A stretch of DNA of 64,000 bases from Pseudorhodoferax sp965279475 (GTDB taxonomy: Bacteria; Pseudomonadota; Gammaproteobacteria; Burkholderiales; Burkholderiaceae_C): positions 868,001-932,000 of the forward strand of contig CBDIIA010000002.1 of assembly GCA_965279475.1 (NCBI GenBank). The letters are read 5' to 3'. A model generated the notes under the pieces. It was not told where the DNA came from, searched no databases, and saw only the letters and a program-made list of their open reading frames with translations. The translations under genes were made by a program, and so were the position numbers. Below, one piece after another: positions 31,872 through 40,313 of the stretch; within the stretch, counting starts at the first letter, position 1, and every line of letters begins with the position of its first letter.

Positions 31872-34502
31872 TCAAACGTCGATATTCCCCGCCCTCAACG
31901 CATTCGTCTCGATGAACTCGCGCCGCGGCTCCACCTCATCGCCCATCAGCATCGTGAACACGCGGTCGGCTTCGATCGCGTCGTCGATCTGCACTTTCAG
32001 CAGGCGGCGCACGGCGGGGTCCATCGTGGTTTCCCACAGCTGCTCGGGGTTCATTTCGCCCAGCCCCTTGTAGCGCTGGCGGCTGGTGGCGTGTTCGGCC
32101 TGGCCGATGAGCCAGCGCATGGCCTGGCGGAAGTCGTTGACCTTTTCTTCCTTCTGGCGCTCGCCTTCGCCGCGCATGACCTTGGCGCCTTCGCTCAGCA
32201 GGCCGCGGAAGGTGTTGGCGGCTTCGGCCAGCGCGGCGTAGTCGGCGCCGTGCACGAAGTCCTGCGTGAGCACGCTGCTCTTGGTGTTGCCATGGTGGCG
32301 GCGGCTGATGCGCAGCACGGGCTTGTCGGTGCGGGCGTCGAACTCGCCGGCCACTTCGGCCCCGCTGCCCAAGGCGCGCAGGCTGGCCTGCAGCGCGACG
32401 GCCGAGGCTTCGGCGTCGGCCACGGTGTCGAGGTTGAGCGACACGCCATCCGCGATCGAGCGCAGGGCTTCGGCATCCATGAAGTTGCGCAGCCGCGCGA
32501 TCACGGCTTCGGCCACCTGGTGCTTGCGCGCGAGTTCGGCCAGGGTGTCGCCGCTGAGCGTGGTGCCGGCTTCGCCGCCGGTATGGACCGAGGCGTTGAC
32601 CAGCGCGATGCGCAGCAGGAAGCTGTCGAGATCGGTCTGGCCCTGCAGATACAGCTCTTCCTTGCCGGCCTTCACCTTGTACAGCGGCGGCTGCGCGATG
32701 TAGATGTGGCCGCGCTCCACGAGCTCGGGCATCTGGCGGTAGAAGAAGGTCAGCAGCAGCGTGCGGATGTGGGCGCCGTCGACGTCGGCGTCGGTCATGA
32801 TGATGATGCGGTGGTAGCGCAACTTGGCCACGTCGAAATCGTCGTTGCCGGTGCTGCCGCCGGCCTTGCCGATGCCAGTGCCCAGGGCGGTGATCAGCGT
32901 CAGGATTTCGTTGCTGGTCAGCAGCTTCTCGTAGCGCGCTTTCTCCACGTTCAGGATCTTGCCGCGCAGCGGCAGGATCGCCTGGAACTTGCGGTCGCGC
33001 CCTTGCTTGGCGGAGCCGCCGGCGGAGTCGCCCTCGACGATGTAGATCTCGCACATCGCCGGGTCTTTCTCCTGGCAGTCGGCCAGCTTGCCGGGCAGGC
33101 CCATGCCATCGAGCACGCCCTTGCGGCGGGTCATCTCGCGGGCCTTGCGTGCCGCCTCGCGGGCGCGGGCGGCCTCGACGATCTTGCCGCAGATGATCTT
33201 GGCGTCGTTGGGGCGTTCCTGCAGATAGTCGGCCAGCAGGCGGCCGACGATGTCTTCGACCGGCGCGCGCACTTCGCTGGACACCAGCTTGTCCTTGGTC
33301 TGGCTTGAGAACTTGGGCTCGGGCACCTTCACGCTCAGCACGCAGCACAGGCCTTCGCGCATGTCGTCGCCGGTCACCTCGACCTTGGCCTTCTTGGCGA
33401 ACTCGTTCTCTTCGATGTACTTGTTGATGACGCGCGTCATCGCGGCGCGCAGGCCGGTGAGGTGGGTGCCGCCGTCGCGCTGCGGGATGTTGTTGGTGAA
33501 GCAGAGCACCTGCTCGTTGTAGCCGCTGTTCCACTGCATCGCGACCTCGACGCCGATGTGCGTGCCGGCGATGCCGCCGTAGGTCTCGGCCGGCTTCTCG
33601 CCCGCGGCGTAGAACACGTTGGGATGCAGGACCGTCTTGCCCTTGTTGATGAAGTCGACGAAGCCCTTGACGCCACCGGTGCCGGAGAAGTCGTCCGACT
33701 TGCCCGAGCGCTCGTCCTTCAGCTGGATGTTGACGCCGTTGTTCAGGAAGCTCAGCTCGCGCAGGCGCTTGCTCAGGATCTCGTAGTGGAAGTCGTTGTT
33801 CTGCACGAAGATGTCGGTGTCGGGCAGGAAGTGCACCTCGGTGCCGCGCTTCTCGGTCTCACCGGTGATGTGCATCGGCGAGACTTCGAAACCGTTCACC
33901 TTCTCGACGAGGCGGTTCTGCACGAAGCCGCGCGCGAACTCGAGCTGGTGCACCTTGCCCTCGCGCCGCACGGTGAGCCGCAGCCACTTGCTCAGCGCGT
34001 TCACGCACGAGACACCCACGCCGTGCAGGCCACCCGAAACCTTGTAGCTGTTCTGGTTGAACTTGCCGCCGGCGTGCAGCTCGGTCAGCGCGATCTCGGA
34101 CGCGCTGCGCTTGGGCTCGTGCTTGTCGTCCATCTTCACGCCGGTGGGGATGCCGCGGCCGTTGTCGACGACGCTGATCGAGTTGTCGGTGTGGATGGTC
34201 ACCAGGATCTCGTCGCAGTGGCCGGCCAGCGCTTCGTCGATCGAGTTGTCGACCACCTCGAACACCAGGTGGTGCAGGCCGGTGCCGTCGGACGTGTCGC
34301 CGATGTACATGCCGGGGCGCTTGCGCACGGCCTCCAGCCCTTCGAGGATCTGGATCGCGCCCTCGCCATAACCTTCGCTCGCGCCGGCCTGGTGCGCATC
34401 GATCGGCGGCTGGTACGACAGGTTGGTCACGCTGCCCTCGCCCGTCTGCGCATCGGCTGCACCGCTGGAAATCGGCTGAACGGGCTTGCTGTCTTCGGTC
34501 AT
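31872..34502 (-). CDS. gyrB: DNA gyrase subunit B
   Basis: 876 residues, longer than the E. coli form mainly in the TOPRIM-to-C-terminal part, as usual in beta-proteobacteria. The GHKL ATPase is plain (GLEAVRKRPGMYIGDTSDG; FEVVDNSIDEALAG; VDNGRGIPTGVK; VSGGLHGVGVSCVNALS), the transducer follows, and the TOPRIM domain has VEGDSAGGSAKQGRDR and IMTDADVDGAHIRTLLL. The C-terminus has YKGLGEMNPEQLWETTMDP. With GyrA it introduces negative supercoils. The first 40 residues are a low-complexity extension. Its 3' end faces the accessory cluster, with no clear terminator between. Confidence 0.98.
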   Translation of the reverse strand: MTEDSKPVQPISSGAADAQTGEGSVTNLSYQPPIDAHQAGASEGYGEGAIQILEGLEAVRKRPGMYIGDTSDGTGLHHLVFEVVDNSIDEALAGHCDEILVTIHTDNSISVVDNGRGIPTGVKMDDKHEPKRSASEIALTELHAGGKFNQNSYKVSGGLHGVGVSCVNALSKWLRLTVRREGKVHQLEFARGFVQNRLVEKVNGFEVSPMHITGETEKRGTEVHFLPDTDIFVQNNDFHYEILSKRLRELSFLNNGVNIQLKDERSGKSDDFSGTGGVKGFVDFINKGKTVLHPNVFYAAGEKPAETYGGIAGTHIGVEVAMQWNSGYNEQVLCFTNNIPQRDGGTHLTGLRAAMTRVINKYIEENEFAKKAKVEVTGDDMREGLCCVLSVKVPEPKFSSQTKDKLVSSEVRAPVEDIVGRLLADYLQERPNDAKIICGKIVEAARAREAARKAREMTRRKGVLDGMGLPGKLADCQEKDPAMCEIYIVEGDSAGGSAKQGRDRKFQAILPLRGKILNVEKARYEKLLTSNEILTLITALGTGIGKAGGSTGNDDFDVAKLRYHRIIIMTDADVDGAHIRTLLLTFFYRQMPELVERGHIYIAQPPLYKVKAGKEELYLQGQTDLDSFLLRIALVNASVHTGGEAGTTLSGDTLAELARKHQVAEAVIARLRNFMDAEALRSIADGVSLNLDTVADAEASAVALQASLRALGSGAEVAGEFDARTDKPVLRISRRHHGNTKSSVLTQDFVHGADYAALAEAANTFRGLLSEGAKVMRGEGERQKEEKVNDFRQAMRWLIGQAEHATSRQRYKGLGEMNPEQLWETTMDPAVRRLLKVQIDDAIEADRVFTMLMGDEVEPRREFIETNALRAGNIDV

Positions 34503-34535
34503 GGCGTACTTTTCTAGAAACTCTTTAAGAACGAA

Positions 34536-34555
34536 ACCCGCGTCGGGGCGCGGGT
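34536..34555 (-). terminator. Hairpin between dnaN and gyrB
   Basis: ACCCGCG, a 6-base loop, CGCGGGT; on the minus strand it is followed by TTTCGTTCTT. It lies 33 bp after the dnaN stop. It may terminate part of dnaN transcription or act as an attenuator or processing site in front of gyrB. Confidence 0.4.
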
Positions 34556-34588
34556 CGGTGCGGGCGCTTGCGGCGCGGACCCGCAGGG

Positions 34589-35695
34589 TCAGATGCGCAT
34601 CGGCATCACGACGTACTTGAACGTGCTGTTGTCCGGGATGGTCAGCAGCGCCGAGCTGTTGCCGTCGGACAACTCGATCTTCACCATCTCCTGCTGCATG
34701 TTGGTCAATGCGTCGATCAGGTAGGTGACGTTGAAGCCGATCTCGATGCTGTCGCCACCGTAGTCGACATCGAGCTCGTCGCTGGCCTCTTCCTGCTCGG
34801 CGTTGTTGGACGCCACGCGCAGCGTGCCCGGGTCGATGTTGAGGCGCACGCCCTTGAACTTCTCGCTGGTGAGAATGGCGGTGCGCTGCAGGCTCGACAG
34901 CAGCGCCTGGCGGCCCAGCGTGATGCTGTTCTTGTGGTTCTTGGGGATCACGCGGTTGTAGTCGGGGAACTTGCCCTCGACCAGCTTGGTGACGAACTCC
35001 ATGCCGCCGAAGCTGAACTTGGCCTGGTTGTTGGCGAACTGCATCTCGATCGCGCCCTCGGCATCGCTCAGCAGGCGTTGCAGCTCCAGCACGGTCTTGC
35101 GCGGCAGGATCACCTCTTGTTTGGGCACGTCGACGTCGAGCGTGGCCGAGGCGAACGCCAGCCGGTGGCCGTCGGTCGACACCAGGCTCAGCTGCTTGCC
35201 TTCGGCGACGAACAGGATGCCGTTCAGGTAGTAGCGGATGTCGTGCACGGCCATCGCGAACGACACCTGGCTCAGCAGGTCCTTCAGCGTCTTCTGCGGC
35301 ACGCTGAAGGCCGGGCCGAAGACGGCGGCCTCCTGCACCAGCGGGAAGTCTTCGGCCGGCAGGGTCTGCAGCGTGAAGCGGCTCTTGCCACCCTTGAGCA
35401 CCAGCTTGTTCTGGGCCGATTCGAGGGTCACCGTCTGGTCGGCCGGCATCGTGCGCAGGATGTCGATCAGCTTGCGGGCACCGACGGTGGCGGTGAAGTT
35501 GCCGCCGTCGCCGTCGAGTTCGGCCGTGGTGCGGATCTGGATCTCCAGATCACTCGTCGTCAGCTGCACGGAGCCGCCGGTCTTGCGCAACATCACGTTG
35601 GCCAGGATCGGCAGCGTATGGCGCCGCTCGACGATGCCCGAGACCGATTGCAGAACCGCAAGTACTTTGCTCTGGGGTGCCTTCAGGACAATCAT
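34589..35695 (-). CDS. dnaN: DNA polymerase III beta subunit (sliding clamp)
   Basis: 368 residues. MIVLKAPQSKVLAVLQSVSGIVERRHTLPIL is the canonical start, and the three clamp-fold repeats follow, ending with NSTFKYVVMPMRI. The clamp encircles DNA and tethers polymerase III. AAGAGG stands 5 bases before the ATG at 35695; a frame extended to 35788 has no support. It lies between dnaA and gyrB, as in many bacteria. Confidence 0.98.
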   Translation of the reverse strand: MIVLKAPQSKVLAVLQSVSGIVERRHTLPILANVMLRKTGGSVQLTTSDLEIQIRTTAELDGDGGNFTATVGARKLIDILRTMPADQTVTLESAQNKLVLKGGKSRFTLQTLPAEDFPLVQEAAVFGPAFSVPQKTLKDLLSQVSFAMAVHDIRYYLNGILFVAEGKQLSLVSTDGHRLAFASATLDVDVPKQEVILPRKTVLELQRLLSDAEGAIEMQFANNQAKFSFGGMEFVTKLVEGKFPDYNRVIPKNHKNSITLGRQALLSSLQRTAILTSEKFKGVRLNIDPGTLRVASNNAEQEEASDELDVDYGGDSIEIGFNVTYLIDALTNMQQEMVKIELSDGNSSALLTIPDNSTFKYVVMPMRI

Positions 35696-35817
35696 GTCGA
35701 CCTCTTGGTGAATTTCTTGGGGAGCCGGGTGTGCAAATCTTGCTATTTTCGCCTGTTTCAGAGGGTTTTCTCGGGCTGCGCGGGGCACTCTTTGCGCCGT
35801 AGCGAGGCCCTCGGGCC

Positions 35818-37215
35818 TCAGCCTTTGAGCGTCTGCTCCAGCACGTGCAGCTGCTGATTGAGTTCGGTCAGCTGCTGGCGCTCGCCGCCGATCTTTCGCA
35901 CTGCGTGCAGCACGGTCGTGTGGTCGCGTCCACCGAACAGCTCGCCGATCTCGGGCAGGCTTTTCTGCGTCAGTTCCTTGGCCAGGTACATCGCGATCTG
36001 ACGCGGCCGGGCGATCGACGCCGGCCGCTTCTTCGAGTACATGTCGGCAACCTTGATCTTGTAGTAATCGGCCACCGTCTTCTGGATGTTCTCGACCGAG
36101 ATCTGCCGGTTCTGGATCGACAGCAGGTCGCGCAATGCCTCGCGGGCGAGCTGGATCGAGATCTCTTTCTGGTTGAAACGCGAGTACGCGAGGATCTTGC
36201 GCAACGCGCCTTCGAGTTCGCGCACGTTGGAGCGCACGTTCTTCGCGACGAAGAACGCCACTTCTTCGGGCATCTCGGTGCCCTCGGACAGCGACTTGTT
36301 GATCAGGATGGCCACGCGCATCTCGAGCTCGGGCGGCTCGATCGCGACCGTCAGGCCCGAATCGAAGCGTGACACCAGCCGCTCGTGGATGTCCGGCAGG
36401 CCCTTGGGATAGGTGTCGCTGGTCATCACGATGTGCGACTTCTTGGCCAGCAGGGCCTCGAAGGCGTTGAAGAATTCCTCCTGCGTGCGGTCCTTGTTGG
36501 CAAAGAACTGCACATCGTCGATCAGCAGCAGATCGAGCGAGTGGTAGCGCTCCTTGAACTCGTCGAAGGTCTTGCGCTGGTAGGCCTTAACCACATCCGA
36601 GACGAACTGCTCCGCATGGATGTAGAGAACTTTGGCGTTGGGCCGTTCGGCCAGCAGCCGATTGCCCACGGCATGCATCAGATGGGTCTTGCCAAGACCG
36701 ACCCCGCCATAGATGAAAAGCGGGTTGTACAGCTGCCCCGGTGTGCCGGCCACGTGCATGGCCGCGGCGCGTGCCATGCGGTTGGCCGTGCCCTCGACCA
36801 GATTGGCAAACGTGAGCGCCGTGTTGATGCGGTTCTTGAACACCGGCGCGGTCGGGTCGTCGGCCAGATCCGGCGGCTCTGCGCTGCTGCTGCTGATCTC
36901 GCTGACCATCGGCACCGAAGCAGGCTTGGTATTGATTTCCCGCGGAGTGAGAGCTAACTCCAGGTGGATGGTCTGCCCATAGAGCTTCTCCAGCATCATC
37001 GTGATGCGGCCGGCATACTGGGCGCGGATCCAGTCGAGCTTGAAGCGGTTGCCGACGAACACCGTGACCTTGGAAAAATCATGGTCGATCTGCGCCACGA
37101 GGGGCTTGATCCAGGTGTTGAATTGCTGCTCCGGCAACTCTTGGGCAAGCTGGTCGACGCAGGCTTGCCATAGGCTGTCGCCAGCTCCTCCGCTGGCGTG
37201 GTTTCCCTCGATCAT
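35818..37215 (-). CDS. dnaA: Chromosomal replication initiator protein DnaA
   Basis: 465 residues. Domain I LWQACVDQLAQELPEQQFNTWIKPL at about 14-40; domain III with Walker A GGVGLGKTHLMHAVGN and Walker B LLLIDDVQFF; domain IV with GRDHTTVLHAVRKI, the DNA-binding signature. ATG at 37215 (MIEGNHASGG) is chosen; a longer start 48 bp upstream overlaps the first DnaA box. It binds DnaA boxes, unwinds oriC and regulates its own promoter, which is consistent with two boxes just upstream. Confidence 0.98.
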   Translation of the reverse strand: MIEGNHASGGAGDSLWQACVDQLAQELPEQQFNTWIKPLVAQIDHDFSKVTVFVGNRFKLDWIRAQYAGRITMMLEKLYGQTIHLELALTPREINTKPASVPMVSEISSSSAEPPDLADDPTAPVFKNRINTALTFANLVEGTANRMARAAAMHVAGTPGQLYNPLFIYGGVGLGKTHLMHAVGNRLLAERPNAKVLYIHAEQFVSDVVKAYQRKTFDEFKERYHSLDLLLIDDVQFFANKDRTQEEFFNAFEALLAKKSHIVMTSDTYPKGLPDIHERLVSRFDSGLTVAIEPPELEMRVAILINKSLSEGTEMPEEVAFFVAKNVRSNVRELEGALRKILAYSRFNQKEISIQLAREALRDLLSIQNRQISVENIQKTVADYYKIKVADMYSKKRPASIARPRQIAMYLAKELTQKSLPEIGELFGGRDHTTVLHAVRKIGGERQQLTELNQQLHVLEQTLKG

Positions 37216-37231
37216 TCTGGGGTTGACCCTC

Positions 37232-37240
37232 TGTGGATAA
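37232..37240 (-). promoter_or_regulatory. DnaA box (perfect match)
   Basis: TGTGGATAA on the plus strand is TTATCCACA on the minus strand, an exact DnaA box, in the leader of the dnaA transcript. Confidence 0.8.
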
Positions 37241-37261
37241 TTATTTGACGGAGCACTCCGC

Positions 37262-37290
37262 ATTCTAGTTTGTCAAACAATTGTCCACAA
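37262..37290 (-). promoter_or_regulatory. dnaA promoter with -35 element overlapping a DnaA box
   Basis: On the minus strand the -35 is TTGTGG (37285-37290), the spacer is 17 bases and the -10 is TAGAAT (37262-37267). The DnaA box TTGTCCACA (37281-37289) overlaps the -35, so DnaA binding would directly block its own promoter. Confidence 0.6.
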
Positions 37291-37379
37291 GCTGAAAGCC
37301 TGTGGTAGAGGGGGGGCTTGGCGCTCGTCTTGCGCGGCGGTTCCGGGGCGCCGGTCTGGCGGCTTTTCAAGGGATACGA

Positions 37380-37408
37380 TTGCCGCCCGCGCTTTTTTTT
37401 GTGATAAT
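37380..37408 (+). promoter_or_regulatory. rpmH promoter
   Basis: TTGCCG (37380-37385), a 17-base spacer and GATAAT (37403-37408), with TG just before the -10 and a T-run in the spacer, about 190 bp before rpmH. Confidence 0.5.
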
Positions 37409-37599
37409 CATGGGTTTCCCTGATCGGTGGCGCTTGTGGGCGCCTTGTTGATGTCGCACCGCGGATGTTGCGCTGGCTCTGGCTGGCGTCACCCAGGCGG
37501 TGGTCGGCTCAGCCGGCCGGGCAAGCAAAACCCGGTCAACCAGGTTAAACCGGATCAAAGGCGAGTGGTCTCGCCGTATTGCATCTCCAAGGAAGTCAA

Positions 37600-37734
37600 A
37601 TGAAACGCACCTACCAACCCTCCAAGATTCGTCGTGCGCGCACGCATGGTTTTCTGTCGCGCATGAAGACCCGTGGTGGCCGTGCGGTCATCAACGCACG
37701 CCGCGCCAAGGGCCGCAAGCGTCTGGCTGTCTGA
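37600..37734 (+). CDS. rpmH: 50S ribosomal protein L34
   Basis: 44 residues: MKRTYQPSKIRRARTHGFLS, then MKTRGGRAVINARRAKGRKRL, an exact match of the universal L34 pattern. It stands in the large ribosomal subunit and is strongly basic. AAGGAAG is 5 bases before the ATG. It heads the rpmH-rnpA-yidD-yidC row. Confidence 0.99.
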   Translation: MKRTYQPSKIRRARTHGFLSRMKTRGGRAVINARRAKGRKRLAV

Positions 37735-37799
37735 TCGGCGCTTGACGCCTCCAGGTGGCGGCGCATCCGTTCTAGTCGTCGATCCCGTGGGGCGCCGCT

Positions 37800-38255
37800 G
37801 TGCAGCGACTTAAGACGCGCGCGCAGTTCCAGGCCGTGATGGCCGGCGCCACCGTTTCCCGGACGGCGCATTTCGCATTGCACCGCTCAGGGTTGGATTC
37901 ACCCCGGCCCCCACCCGTGCCGCTCGAAGATCCTGCTGTTCCAGGGCCGCGGCCCGCGCCGGCCCTTTTTGGCGTTCTCGACGTGTGGGTGGGTGCACTC
38001 ATTCCCAAGCGCTGGGCCAAGCGGGCCGTCACGCGCAACGCCATCAAGCGGCAGATCTACACCATCTGCGATGCGCATGCCGCTTCGCTGCCGCAGGCCG
38101 CGCACGTGGTGCGCTTGCGCAGCACCTTCGACCGCAGCGTGTTCGTCAGCGCCACCTCCGCACAGTTGAAGCAGGCGGTGCGCAGCGAGCTCGAACAGTT
38201 GCTGGCGCAGGCGGCCTCCAGGGCGCGTGCGCCATCCGGGGCGGCTTCGGAATGA
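37800..38255 (+). CDS. rnpA: Ribonuclease P protein component
   Basis: 151 residues from GTG 37800. QRLKTRAQFQAVMAG is the usual start, and the RNA-binding basic helix is LIPKRWAKRAVTRNAIKRQIY (RNR motif). A Pro-rich insertion of about 25 residues (PRPPPVPLEDPAVPGPRPAP) lengthens the protein, as often in Comamonadaceae-type RnpA. It binds the RNase P RNA and helps cut tRNA precursors. The stop overlaps the yidD start by ATGA. Confidence 0.96.
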   Translation: MQRLKTRAQFQAVMAGATVSRTAHFALHRSGLDSPRPPPVPLEDPAVPGPRPAPALFGVLDVWVGALIPKRWAKRAVTRNAIKRQIYTICDAHAASLPQAAHVVRLRSTFDRSVFVSATSAQLKQAVRSELEQLLAQAASRARAPSGAASE

Positions 38256-38524
38256 TGCGCGCGCTGCTGATCGGCCTGGTGCGCGGCTACAAGCTGCTGC
38301 TGAGTCCGTCGTTGGGTTCCGCCTGCCGGTTCGAGCCCACCTGTTCGACCTACGCCATCGATGCGCTGCAGGCCCATGGTGCCGGGGCTGGCAGCTACCT
38401 TACACTGCGGCGGCTTGCCCGCTGCCACCCCTGGTGCGACGGCGGCCACGACCCGGTGCCCACGCAGCTTCCCAGGCTGTTCGACTGGCGGCCTTTCTCC
38501 TCTTCACACAAGAAGTCTTCATGA
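38252..38524 (+). CDS. yidD: Membrane protein insertion efficiency factor YidD
   Basis: 90 residues. MMRALLIGLVRGYKLLLSPS, then the YidD signature CRFEPTCSTYAIDALQAHG and RLARCHPWCDGGHDPVP, with the conserved Cys. A second ATG follows directly and could be the start. YidD is a peripheral inner-membrane protein that helps YidC. It overlaps rnpA upstream and yidC downstream by ATGA, so all three are translated as a coupled set. Confidence 0.97.
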   Translation: MMRALLIGLVRGYKLLLSPSLGSACRFEPTCSTYAIDALQAHGAGAGSYLTLRRLARCHPWCDGGHDPVPTQLPRLFDWRPFSSSHKKSS

Positions 38525-40242
38525 ACGATATACGCCGAACCATCCTGTGGGTGATCTTTGGTTTCTCCCTGGTGTTGCTGTGGGACAAGTGGCAGGTCCA
38601 CAACGGGCACCAGGCGACGTTTTTCCCGTCGCCCAAGGTGAGCGCGCCCGCGTCTCCCGCGGCCGCATCAGCTTCGTCGGCCCCGGTTCCGGCTGGCACC
38701 ACGGCGGCGGCGCCCGGCAATGCGGCCATTCCACAGAGCGCCGGTGCGGCATCGGCCAACCCGGCGGCTGCACCGTCGGCACCGCGTGAGCGCTTCGAGG
38801 TCAGCACCGATGTGCTCAAGCTGACCTTCGACACCGAGGGCGGATCGCTGGTGAAGGCCGAACTGCTGAAGAACATCGACATGGCGGACCACACCAAGGG
38901 CTTCGTGTTGCTCGACGACAGCAAGGAGCGTGTCTACCTGGCGCAGACCGGCCTGATCGCGTCCGGCACCGGTGGCCCGGCCCTGCCAAGCCACAAGACG
39001 GTGATGACGGTCGCGCCCGGCGATCGCGCGCTGAAGGATGGCACCAACGCCCTCGAGATCCGGTTCGAATCGCCCGACGTCGGCGGCGTGAAGCTGGTCA
39101 AGACCTACACGCTGCAGCGCGGCTCGTATGCCATCGGCGTCAAGCACGAGGTGGTCAACGCCGGCACCGCGCCGGTGGCGCCGCAGCTGTACCTGCAACT
39201 GGTGCGCGACGGCAACAAGCCACCCGGCGAGTCGTCGTTCTATTCCACCTTCACCGGGCCGGCCATCTACACCGAGGCCAAGAAGTACCAGAAGGTCGAG
39301 TTCAGCGACATCGAGAAGGACAAGGCCACGTTCGAGAAACACGCGACCAACGGCTACGTGGCCATGGTGCAGCACTATTTCGCCAGCGCCTGGCTGCTGG
39401 GCGACGGCATCGCGCGCGACCTGTTCCTGCGCAAGGTCGACAACAACCTCTATGCGGTCGGCATGATCACGCCGCTGGCGTCGATCGCGCCCAACGCCAG
39501 CCAGGCCATCGACGCGCGCATCTTCATCGGCCCGCAAGAAGAGAAGGTGCTCGAGTCGCTCGCGCCCGGCCTGGAGCTGGTCAAGGACTACGGCTGGCTG
39601 ACCATCCTGGCCAAGCCGCTGTACTGGTTGCTCGACAAGCTGCACAGCTTCATCCAGAACTGGGGCTGGTCGATCGTGGCGCTGGTGGTGCTGCTGAAGG
39701 CGGCGTTCTACTGGCTCAACGCCAAGGCGTATGCCAGCATGGCCAAGATGAAGGCGGTCAACCCGCGCATCACCGAGATGCGCGAGCGCCTGAAGGACAA
39801 GCCGCAGGAAATGCAGCAGGCGATGATGAAAATCTACAAGGAAGAGAAGATCAACCCGCTGGGCGGCTGCTTCCCCATCATGATCCAGATCCCCGTGTTC
39901 ATCGCGCTGTACTGGGTGCTGCTGTCCAGCGTCGAGATGCGCGGCGCGCCGTGGATGTTGTGGATCAAGGATCTGTCGGCACCCGATCCGTTCTATCTTC
40001 TGCCGATCATCATGACACTCACGACGATGCTGCAGACCGCGCTGAACCCGGCCCCGCCGGACCCGATGCAGGCCAAGCTGATGTGGTTCATGCCGCTGGC
40101 GTTCTCGGTGATGTTCTTCTTCTTCCCGTCGGGCCTGGTGCTGTACTGGATCACCAACAACATCCTGTCCATCGTGCAGCAGTGGGTCATCAACACCCGC
40201 ATGGGTGTGCCGCCGCAGTTCAATCTGCCAAAGTTCTCCTGA
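38521..40242 (+). CDS. yidC: Membrane protein insertase YidC
   Basis: 573 residues, Gram-negative long form. The N-terminal anchor is MNDIRRTILWVIFGFSLVLL, followed by a Pro/Ala-rich linker and a large periplasmic domain (RFEVSTDVLKLTFDTEGGSL; QRGSYAIGVKHEV). The insertase core holds five helices: LHSFIQNWGWSIVALVVLLK, GGCFPIMIQIPVFIALYWVLL, FYLLPIIMTLTTMLQTA, MPLAFSVMFFFFPSGLVLYW. It inserts and folds inner-membrane proteins, alone or with SecYEG. A stem-loop terminator follows. Confidence 0.98.
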   Translation: MNDIRRTILWVIFGFSLVLLWDKWQVHNGHQATFFPSPKVSAPASPAAASASSAPVPAGTTAAAPGNAAIPQSAGAASANPAAAPSAPRERFEVSTDVLKLTFDTEGGSLVKAELLKNIDMADHTKGFVLLDDSKERVYLAQTGLIASGTGGPALPSHKTVMTVAPGDRALKDGTNALEIRFESPDVGGVKLVKTYTLQRGSYAIGVKHEVVNAGTAPVAPQLYLQLVRDGNKPPGESSFYSTFTGPAIYTEAKKYQKVEFSDIEKDKATFEKHATNGYVAMVQHYFASAWLLGDGIARDLFLRKVDNNLYAVGMITPLASIAPNASQAIDARIFIGPQEEKVLESLAPGLELVKDYGWLTILAKPLYWLLDKLHSFIQNWGWSIVALVVLLKAAFYWLNAKAYASMAKMKAVNPRITEMRERLKDKPQEMQQAMMKIYKEEKINPLGGCFPIMIQIPVFIALYWVLLSSVEMRGAPWMLWIKDLSAPDPFYLLPIIMTLTTMLQTALNPAPPDPMQAKLMWFMPLAFSVMFFFFPSGLVLYWITNNILSIVQQWVINTRMGVPPQFNLPKFS

Positions 40243-40266
40243 GCGGGCGCTGAAGCGTCGATGCAG

Positions 40267-40292
40267 AAGGCCGCGCAAGCGGCCTTTTGTTT
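40267..40292 (+). terminator. Rho-independent terminator after yidC
   Basis: AAGGCCGC, loop GCAA, GCGGCCTT, then TTGTTTT. Strong 8-bp stem and a T-run, 25 bp after the yidC stop and before mnmE. Confidence 0.85.
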
Positions 40293-40313
40293 TGCTGCGC
40301 TACAGTGCGCGCC

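Larger units (their letters stand above)
37216..37599. other. dnaA-rpmH intergenic region, likely part of the origin of replication
   Basis: 384 bp between divergent dnaA and rpmH. It holds one perfect DnaA box (TGTGGATAA, 37232-37240), one with a single mismatch (TTGTCCACA, 37281-37289), a weaker TGTGGTAGA-like site at about 37301, and a run of eight or more T at about 37392-37400. Replication origins of many Burkholderiales are placed in this interval by gene order. The number of boxes is small, so it may be only the regulatory part of the origin. Confidence 0.55.
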
